This document shows positions 17,220 to 23,625 of a DNA stretch of 28,776 bases, piece after piece; the first letter of the stretch is position 1, and every line of letters starts with the position of its first letter. The stretch covers positions 1-28,776 of the forward strand of contig DDUU01000016.1 of the NCBI GenBank assembly GCA_002344965.1. Reading direction: 5' to 3'. Under the pieces are notes generated by a model that worked only from the letters and a program-made list of their open reading frames with translations, searched no databases and had not been told where the DNA came from. Source of the stretch: Candidatus Tepidiaquacellales bacterium UBA2330. Its GTDB lineage: Bacteria > Bacteroidota > Ignavibacteria > Tepidaquicellales > Tepidaquicellaceae. A program made the translations under genes and the position numbers.

Positions 17220-17251
17220 CAAATATACAGCAAAAACAGTAGTAAAGTCAA
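17220..17251 (-). promoter_or_regulatory. Bacteroidota-type promoter for the small HTH-like gene
   Basis: On the minus strand TTGAC (17251-17247) and TATATTTG (17227-17220) are separated by 21 bases after the TTG, an excellent match to the TTG / TAnnTTTG consensus. The predicted leader is about 90 bases long. Confidence 0.65.
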
Positions 17252-17369
17252 CCTTGCATTTAAAAAATATTAAAAACCTCAAATTTTAATATCTTGTTTT
17301 TATTTTTTATGGTATATTGTAAAGTAACTCGTTTAACTTTTAATCAATCAAAATAAGTTCCGTTCCTCG

Positions 17370-19196
17370 ATGCAATTAAAAATTGTTTTTTTCATTTCAT
17401 TTCTGCTTTCTGTATTTTTTTTCAGCAATTTATCTTTCTCTCAGAAATCTGAATATCTCGGCTTTGATGTTTTAACTGAAAGGGAATATTATTCTGAAAG
17501 CGATACTATTAAAATCGCTCTAAGTATTTCCATTATCAAGCCTTATCATATAAATTCTTACAAAGTCGACGATCCGACTTTAATCACCACTTCAGTGTCA
17601 GTAAGTGACAGTAATTTTAAAATTTTAAATTCTTTTTTCCCGGAATCAAAGAAACTGAAGTTTGAGTTTTCGGAAAACGAAATAGATGTTTATGAAGGAG
17701 ATATTACTGTCGGATTAAATTTAACAGCAGGTGATAATGTGAAAACAGGCATTTATAAAATTCCTGTGGTTTTAAGCTTTCAGGCATGTGACGATAAAGT
17801 TTGCTACCAGCCCGCATCACTGACTGATACGATAGCTATAAATATTGACAGCGATAAAAAATCTGATATAGTATCAAATGCAGGTGTGTTTGAAAAAATT
17901 GATTTCACAAAACCGTCAGATGTTAATTCTTCTTCTGAAAATAAGTCAGGTCTTACAGAAAATGTCAGAACTGAATCTCCTGAAACAGAGAGTGATCAGG
18001 TTGGTGACTGGATCAAAGAGAAAGGGCTATTTGTAACACTTCTTTTAATTTTCATAGGAGGTCTTGCGCTTAATCTCACTCCATGCGTGTATCCGCTGAT
18101 ACCGATTACTGTCAGTTTCTTCGGAGCGCAGTCCAGCGGCACTAAATCACAAAGTTTTCTGATGGGTATTTTTTACGTTCTCGGAATGTCAATAACATAT
18201 TCAGCGCTCGGTGTATTTGCAGCTCTGACAGGAAGTCTGCTCGGAACAGCATTGCAGAATCCGTTTGTAATAATTTTCATTGCTCTTATTATGTTTACCC
18301 TGGGTCTTAGTATGTTCGGTTTGTTTGAAATCAGAGTACCGCAGAGTCTTGCAATGATGGGAAATAAAAACCGGTCAGGATATCTCGGATCGGTTTTTAT
18401 GGGACTTACGGTCGGATTTATTGCTGCTCCTTGCATAGGACCTTTTGTATTAAGTCTTTTAGTCTATGTAGGTAAGATCGGAAATGCATTCACCGGATTT
18501 TTGTTTTTCTTTGTCCTTTCCTTAGGTCTTGGATTCCCTTATATATTTCTTGCAGCTTCATCAAGTTCTATTGGAAAACTTCCCAGATCCGGGGAGTGGA
18601 TGGAAGGAGTGAAGGTGATTTTCGGATTCATACTTTTCGGAATGGCTTTCTTTACTCTTGAGCCGCTAATACCTAAAGAAATTTTTAAAACAGCATTCCC
18701 GTTATACATAATCCTTGCCGGAGCCTATCTGATTTTATTTGACAAAAAAGGAAAGTCAGCTGCAGTATATACCGGCATTAAATATTCTATTGCTATACTT
18801 GCTGTTGTTTACGGAACCTGGAATCTGAAACCTGAAGGCGCAGTTGAGGAAGTTCAGTGGCAGATCCACTCTTCGCTTGAATCCATTGACAACAGTATTA
18901 AATCCGGTAACAAACCAGTGATGATAGATTTTTATGCTGACTGGTGCGCGCAATGCAAGGAGCTTGATGAATTTACTTACACGGATCCCGAGATCGCAGA
19001 ACTTTCCAAATTATTTACAAATATTAAAGTAGATCTTACAAAAGAAAACACTGAGATTTCCGACCGGTTCAATATTAAAGGTCTGCCTGTTGTGATCTTT
19101 ATGAATGCAGACGGTACAGAAGTAAAGGAACTCAGGGTTACCGGGTTTGAAAATCCTGAAGAGTTCAAGAAAAAAATAAATTCAATTTTAAATTAA
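17370..19196 (+). CDS. dsbD: Thiol:disulfide interchange protein DsbD
   Basis: The 608-residue inner-membrane protein carries electrons from cytoplasmic thioredoxin to periplasmic partners. A signal peptide (about 1-24) leads to the N-terminal periplasmic domain with the Cys pair CDDKVC (140, 145). Eight membrane helices follow from about 219 to 485, with the redox cysteines in LTPCVYP (Cys239) and AAPCIGP (Cys355). The C-terminal thioredoxin domain has YADWCAQCK (Cys526, Cys529). All six redox cysteines are present, so the three-part relay is intact. It is the first gene of a plus-strand operon; the next gene begins eight bases after its stop. The targets could be cytochrome maturation or disulfide repair. 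Confidence 0.96.
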   Translation: MQLKIVFFISFLLSVFFFSNLSFSQKSEYLGFDVLTEREYYSESDTIKIALSISIIKPYHINSYKVDDPTLITTSVSVSDSNFKILNSFFPESKKLKFEFSENEIDVYEGDITVGLNLTAGDNVKTGIYKIPVVLSFQACDDKVCYQPASLTDTIAINIDSDKKSDIVSNAGVFEKIDFTKPSDVNSSSENKSGLTENVRTESPETESDQVGDWIKEKGLFVTLLLIFIGGLALNLTPCVYPLIPITVSFFGAQSSGTKSQSFLMGIFYVLGMSITYSALGVFAALTGSLLGTALQNPFVIIFIALIMFTLGLSMFGLFEIRVPQSLAMMGNKNRSGYLGSVFMGLTVGFIAAPCIGPFVLSLLVYVGKIGNAFTGFLFFFVLSLGLGFPYIFLAASSSSIGKLPRSGEWMEGVKVIFGFILFGMAFFTLEPLIPKEIFKTAFPLYIILAGAYLILFDKKGKSAAVYTGIKYSIAILAVVYGTWNLKPEGAVEEVQWQIHSSLESIDNSIKSGNKPVMIDFYADWCAQCKELDEFTYTDPEIAELSKLFTNIKVDLTKENTEISDRFNIKGLPVVIFMNADGTEVKELRVTGFENPEEFKKKINSILN

Positions 19197-19204
19197 ATTA
19201 AAGA

Positions 19205-19984
19205 ATGTTTAGAAAACTTTTTTATCTGCTGATTATATTCAGCTTTTGCGTAACAGAATCTTATTCGCAGGAAAATGATTTGAATAAAAAAACCCATATT
19301 GAGTTTAATTCAAAAACTTACAGTAATATCGAGCTTAAAGAAAAAATTCTCTCATCAAAAAACGAAAACTCCGGTATAGAAATAAATCAGAATACAGCTA
19401 AATCCAAAAAGTCACCGGGACTTGCTTTGCTCTTTTCTTTAGTATTGCCGGGTGCCGGTCATTACTATCTCGACCGAATGGACGTCGGTAAATATTTTCT
19501 CGGAGCTGACGCTGCCGGTTGGCTGGGTCTTGTGTCTATGAATATTTACGGTGACGCAATCCGGGATGACTCCAGGTCATACTCATCAACTCATGCTGCA
19601 ATAAATGATCCGAATAATAAAGATGACGAATTTTATAAAAATATCGGGAGCTTTAACAATGTCTATGAATATAATAATGATAAACTTACAAGAGGGGAGT
19701 ATAGTCTGTTGTACAATACTCAGCAAAACTTCTGGAACTGGGACAATACTGACAACAGAAATTTTTACGAATCGCAAAGAAAGAAGAGCGAAAGAGTTTA
19801 TAATAACAGAATTATTTTTTCAAGTATTCTTATTGCAAACAGAATTGTCAGCGGTATCAGCGCATTCTTTATTGCAAACAATACAGGAAAAAGTTCTGCC
19901 GCATTAAATATCAGTCCCGAACTTCTTTATAAGGAAGATCTGACATTCGACGGTGTTAAATTAAATTTCAACAGGGATTTTTAA
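19205..19984 (+). CDS. Exported DUF5683-like protein, copy 1
   Basis: The 259-residue protein has a signal peptide (about 1-21, ending ESYSQ). The segment SPGLALLFSLVLPGAGHYYLDR (70-91) followed by a second hydrophobic stretch (to about 113) is the core of DUF5683-type proteins, small membrane proteins with a P-G-x-G-x-x-Y turn. The middle (120-195) is rich in Asn, Asp, Tyr and Ser, and a final hydrophobic helix lies near 200-220. No enzyme motif is seen. It lies between dsbD and truA with gaps of eight and six bases. It shares layout and motif with the gene at 20733, so they are paralogues. The function is unknown. Confidence 0.75.
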   Translation: MFRKLFYLLIIFSFCVTESYSQENDLNKKTHIEFNSKTYSNIELKEKILSSKNENSGIEINQNTAKSKKSPGLALLFSLVLPGAGHYYLDRMDVGKYFLGADAAGWLGLVSMNIYGDAIRDDSRSYSSTHAAINDPNNKDDEFYKNIGSFNNVYEYNNDKLTRGEYSLLYNTQQNFWNWDNTDNRNFYESQRKKSERVYNNRIIFSSILIANRIVSGISAFFIANNTGKSSAALNISPELLYKEDLTFDGVKLNFNRDF

Positions 19985-19990
19985 AGAGTT

Positions 19991-20725
19991 TTGTTGAATT
20001 ATAAACTGATTATTGAATATGACGGAAGAAATTTTTTCGGATGGCAAAAACAAAAGCAGACAAAGGAAACTGTTCAGGAATATCTCGAATCATCTCTGGA
20101 AAAAATCCTCCGGGAAAAAGTAATCCTTTACGGTGCCGGAAGGACAGATACCGGAGTCAGTGCTTTTAATCAGACTGCTAATTTCAAATCTGAAAAAATA
20201 ATTCATCCTGAAAAGTTTTTATATTCGTTAAATTCAGTATTACCGGGAAGCATAACTGTTAAAAGTATTAAGAAAGTCTCTCCGGATTTTCATTCCAGAT
20301 ATTCAGCAAAAAAAAGGGAATACCTGTATTATGTATCAAGAGAGAAAAGATCCGTCGGAGGAGAGTTTTTTTACTATATTAATTTTCAGCCCGAATTTGA
20401 TAAGCTGAATGAGTATTTCGAATTTATAAAGTCACTTAAATATTTCAGGACATTTTGTAAAAACCGGGAGGACAAACATAATTTCGAATGTGATGTTTTT
20501 GATTTTGATCTAAAAAGGAAAAGAAATGGAAAGGAATTGGTTTTCAGAATCTCAGCCAGCAGATTTTTACACTCAATGGTTAGATCTGTTATCGGATGCG
20601 GGCTTGAAATCAGTTCTTCAAAAAAAGATATTACAGAAACTAAAAAAGCGGTATTAAAAGGAGAAAAAATCAGAATTTATTATTTACCCTCTAATGCATT
20701 ATTTTTAAATAAAATATTTTATTAA
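19991..20725 (+). CDS. truA: tRNA pseudouridine38-40 synthase
   Basis: The 244-residue enzyme converts uridines 38-40 of the tRNA anticodon arm to pseudouridine. The N-terminus NYKLIIEYDGRNFFGWQKQ is the family start. GAGRTDTGV (48-56) holds the catalytic Asp53, and SRFLHSMVRSVIG is the late conserved block, with HS in place of the common RH. Two TTG codons in a row (19991 and 19994) can start it; no ATG is available before the conserved region. It is embedded between two DUF5683-like genes with six- and seven-base gaps, probably as one operon with dsbD. The link between tRNA modification and these exported proteins is not obvious. Confidence 0.94.
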   Translation: MLNYKLIIEYDGRNFFGWQKQKQTKETVQEYLESSLEKILREKVILYGAGRTDTGVSAFNQTANFKSEKIIHPEKFLYSLNSVLPGSITVKSIKKVSPDFHSRYSAKKREYLYYVSREKRSVGGEFFYYINFQPEFDKLNEYFEFIKSLKYFRTFCKNREDKHNFECDVFDFDLKRKRNGKELVFRISASRFLHSMVRSVIGCGLEISSSKKDITETKKAVLKGEKIRIYYLPSNALFLNKIFY

Positions 20726-20732
20726 AACATAA

Positions 20733-21629
20733 ATGAAGAAAATAAAAAAGATCAGTTTGGTTATATTTCTGTTTGCATTTTCCGGGTTGAGTTTTTCTCA
20801 AAGCGAAAGTAATTACATAAAATCGGATCTTAAAGAAAAAATCATTAATCAGGAATCCGGATTTCAGACAAATAATAATCTGTTTAAAAAGAATTTAGGC
20901 AGCATTAGCAAAAACGATCCAAGGGAAAAATCTCCTGTTCTCGGTGCAGTATTATCAGGATTGCTCCCGGGTACAGGTGAATTTTACGGTAAGAATTATC
21001 TCAAAGCAGCAATATTTTTTGCAATCGAAGTTGGTCTCTGGACTGCTTATGCAGTTTATGAAAATAAAGGTGATGATCAGACCGATTATTACAAAGGGTT
21101 CGCTGATAAGAACTGGAGCATAAACAAATATGCTCAGTGGCTTGTGGATCAGCAGTTTACCGGCTTTGGCTCAATTACAGATCCGCAGACTTCCGATCAT
21201 AACAGATTAAGAAGAGAAGTAAACATAGTGGAAGCTCAGAACTTTTCTCATCAGCTGCCGCCGTTTGGGGATCAGCAGTATTATGAACTGATAGGGAAGT
21301 ATCAGAATTTTGTAGTAGGATGGGCAGATGCTGATCCAACTATCAGTAAAAATTCCGCAAGTCCTAACTATTACGGAACTTATTCAACGGCTATGTTTAA
21401 AAACTATGCTGTGGACAGACAGACGGCAAATGACTACTACAACAAGGCGAACGCTTCTATTGCAGTTGTAATACTTAATCACCTTGTCAGCGCTGCAGAT
21501 GCGGCATGGACTGTTTCAATGTTTAATAAAGATCTGAAGGTAAAGACGGGTATGAATTTCAGAGATGTTTACGGATTTTACGGCGAGAAAAAATTAACGC
21601 CATTTGCTAATGTTAACGTTACATTTTGA
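20733..21629 (+). CDS. Exported DUF5683-like protein, copy 2
   Basis: The 298-residue protein has a signal peptide (about 1-22, ending LSFSQ). SPVLGAVLSGLLPGTGEFYGKNYLKAA (split at residue 80; 67-93) is the DUF5683-like core, with the same S-P-x-x-x-x-x-x-S-x-x-L-P-G-x-G turn as the copy at 19205, followed by a hydrophobic helix to about 108. A long polar, Tyr/Asn/Gln-rich segment runs to about 245, then ASIAVVILNHLVSAADAAW forms a last hydrophobic stretch. It is the last gene of the dsbD operon. Its stop is two bases from the stop of opposing ispE. The function is unknown; an envelope role is inferred from the signal peptide. Confidence 0.75.
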   Translation: MKKIKKISLVIFLFAFSGLSFSQSESNYIKSDLKEKIINQESGFQTNNNLFKKNLGSISKNDPREKSPVLGAVLSGLLPGTGEFYGKNYLKAAIFFAIEVGLWTAYAVYENKGDDQTDYYKGFADKNWSINKYAQWLVDQQFTGFGSITDPQTSDHNRLRREVNIVEAQNFSHQLPPFGDQQYYELIGKYQNFVVGWADADPTISKNSASPNYYGTYSTAMFKNYAVDRQTANDYYNKANASIAVVILNHLVSAADAAWTVSMFNKDLKVKTGMNFRDVYGFYGEKKLTPFANVNVTF

Positions 21630-21631
21630 TC

Positions 21632-22507
21632 TTATTCTGAATTCGAGATAAAAGTCAGATATTTTTTTTTATAAAAATCTTCTCGGCACTTTAATAAAGT
21701 GCCTTTTTTATTCGGTTCAAATAATCCGTAAACCGTAGCGCCGCTTCCGCTCATTGAGGAGAAAACAGATCCGTTATCAAGCATATAGTTTTTAATTTCT
21801 CTGAGCAAAGGATATTTCTCAAAAACAATTTTTTCAAAATCATTTTCAAATTCATTTTTTTTATCAGGTTCGAATTCTGTGATTTTATCAAGAGATTTTT
21901 CATTACGAAATCCATTAGGCAGGTTCAGGTTTTCAAAAGCCCATTTTGTGGAAACATGGAGATGCGGATTTACTATAAGTATATTATAGTTGATTTTAAA
22001 ATTTTTCAGAGGTTTAAGTTTCTCACCTCTGCCTTCCGCATAACAAGGTTTCAGTATCAGAAAAAATGGAACATCGCTGCCTAATGATAATGCAAGATCA
22101 ATGATTTTGATTCTGTTGATCTCAATGTCAATTTTAAAATATCTGATTAAAAATTTCAAAACCGTTGCTGCATTTGAGCTGCCGCCTCCCAGTCCGCCGC
22201 CGACCGGAATGTTTTTTATCATATCTATTTCTATTTTATATGTTTCTTTTATTCTGAATGTTTTGAAAAAATTCAAAACGGCTTTATAGCAAAGATTGTC
22301 TGCATTTAAAGGGATGTAAGATTTGTTGGATTTCAATAAAACTGAGTTAAATTCCGATGCTGCAGGAGTTATTGTGAATCCCAGCTCATCAAATATTTTA
22401 ATAGGATAAAAAATTGTTTCAATATCATGATATCCGTCCCCGCGCTTTCCCAGAATCCTTAATCCGATATTAATTTTTGAATACGATTTTAAAATTTCCT
22501 GTATCAT
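21632..22507 (-). CDS. ispE: 4-diphosphocytidyl-2-C-methyl-D-erythritol kinase
   Basis: This GHMP kinase of the MEP isoprenoid pathway phosphorylates CDP-methylerythritol. Counting from ATG 22507 it has 291 residues. KSYSKINIGLRILGKR (7-22) with Lys11, the ATP loop GGGLGGGSSNAA (103-114), GSDVPFF with Asp145 and the late SGSGATVYGLF are all present. The reading frame stays open to 22552, but the extra 15 codons overlap a strong terminator stem and add nothing conserved, so ATG 22507 is chosen. It lies downstream of fabH, separated by that terminator, so it needs its own promoter or read-through. The 3' end contains, on the other strand, a terminator for the dsbD operon. Confidence 0.93.
   Translation of the reverse strand: MIQEILKSYSKINIGLRILGKRGDGYHDIETIFYPIKIFDELGFTITPAASEFNSVLLKSNKSYIPLNADNLCYKAVLNFFKTFRIKETYKIEIDMIKNIPVGGGLGGGSSNAATVLKFLIRYFKIDIEINRIKIIDLALSLGSDVPFFLILKPCYAEGRGEKLKPLKNFKINYNILIVNPHLHVSTKWAFENLNLPNGFRNEKSLDKITEFEPDKKNEFENDFEKIVFEKYPLLREIKNYMLDNGSVFSSMSGSGATVYGLFEPNKKGTLLKCREDFYKKKYLTFISNSE
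21685..21709 (+). terminator. Intrinsic terminator of the dsbD operon, inside ispE
   Basis: GGCACTTTA (21685-21693) and TAAAGTGCC (21695-21703) form a perfect 9-bp dyad followed by six Ts (21704-21709) on the plus strand. It begins 56 bases after the last gene of the plus-strand operon and lies entirely within the ispE coding region. Confidence 0.85.
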
Positions 22508-22550
22508 CTGAGTTAATTTTAATACTAATGTTTTACAGTTATGCTTCCTC

Positions 22551-22586
22551 AAAAAAAAATCCCCGACAAATAAATCAGCCGGGGAT
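22551..22586 (-). terminator. Intrinsic terminator after fabH
   Basis: ATCCCCG (22559-22565) pairs with CGGGGAT (22580-22586) across a 14-base loop. On the minus strand the stem runs into a T-run (22559-22551). It lies 33 bases after the fabH stop and 44 bases before the preferred ispE start. Confidence 0.92.
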
Positions 22587-22618
22587 AGCTTTTAAATATT
22601 TTAATTTTTTTTACTTCT

Positions 22619-23623
22619 TTAAAATGCCCATTTTACAAGTATTGATCCCCAGGTATATCCGGCTCCGAAACTGGATAAAATTAAATAATCATCTTTTTTT
22701 ACTTTACCTTCCTGCCAGTATTCAGAAATACATATCGGAATTGTACCCGAAGTTGTGTTTCCGTATTTATGAATATTCAGCATAACTTTGTCCATCGATA
22801 CTCCCATCCTTTCAGCGCAAGCAGTGATGATCCTCATATTTGCCTGATGAGGAACAAGAAACGATACCTGATCTGAAGTGATATTATTCTTAGTCATTAT
22901 TTCATATGATACGTCAGCCATACTCTTTACTGCTTCTTTAAAAACAGTCTTGCCGTCCTGGTAAACGTAATGCATCCTCTTTTCGATAGTCTCAACAGAC
23001 GGCGGGTTTAAACTTCCTCCGCCTAACATGTGAAGATATTTTTCACCTTCTCCGTCCACTCTTAAAATCGAATCAAGTATCCCGTATTCCTTGTCTTCTG
23101 TCGGTTCAAGTAACACAGCGCCCGCTCCGTCTCCGAAAAGTATGCATGTGTTTCTGTCCTCCATATTCGAAATTGAAGACATTTTATCCGCTCCTACAAC
23201 AATTACTTTTTTATGTGAACCGCTCTGAACAAATTGCACGGCAGTAGCAAGTGAAAAAATAAATCCTGAACAGGCGGCAAGAAGATCAAATCCCCAGGCG
23301 TTAACTGCTTTTAATTCCCTCTGCAAAATACATGCAGTAGAAGGAAATATCATGTCAGGTGTTACAGTACCTACTATTATCAGGTCAATTTCTTCAATTC
23401 CGATTCCTCTGTTCTTCATTAAATTTTCAATCGCCTTTATTGCCATAAATGAAGTCGGAGTTTCAGCGTCAAGTTTTCTTCTCTCCGAAATTCCCGTTCT
23501 TGTCTTTATCCATTCATCTGAAGTATCGAGGTATTCTTCATAATATTTGTTGTCAATTACTCTGTCCGGGACATAATGGCCGACAGCTGTTATCATCGCA
23601 TTGAACGGAGCTTTATTAATCAT
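22619..23623 (-). CDS. fabH: Beta-ketoacyl-ACP synthase III
   Basis: The 334-residue enzyme condenses acetyl-CoA with malonyl-ACP to begin fatty acid synthesis. The active-site triad is visible: Cys118 in AACSGF, His259 in VPHQANMRI and Asn289 in GNTTSGTIP. TSDEWIKTRTGISERR (35-50) and FGDGAGAVLLE (163-173) are other family hallmarks. Met10 is an alternative start and would fit the common N-terminus equally well. Its ATG lies two bases after the clpC stop, so it is almost certainly co-transcribed with the chaperone gene. A terminator follows directly. No fabD, fabG or acpP genes are nearby. Confidence 0.96.
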   Translation of the reverse strand: MINKAPFNAMITAVGHYVPDRVIDNKYYEEYLDTSDEWIKTRTGISERRKLDAETPTSFMAIKAIENLMKNRGIGIEEIDLIIVGTVTPDMIFPSTACILQRELKAVNAWGFDLLAACSGFIFSLATAVQFVQSGSHKKVIVVGADKMSSISNMEDRNTCILFGDGAGAVLLEPTEDKEYGILDSILRVDGEGEKYLHMLGGGSLNPPSVETIEKRMHYVYQDGKTVFKEAVKSMADVSYEIMTKNNITSDQVSFLVPHQANMRIITACAERMGVSMDKVMLNIHKYGNTTSGTIPICISEYWQEGKVKKDDYLILSSFGAGYTWGSILVKWAF

Positions 23624-23625
23624 AC

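Noticed and set aside
22508..22552. N-terminal extension of IspE
   Set aside because: It overlaps the fabH terminator and adds residues not seen in the family.
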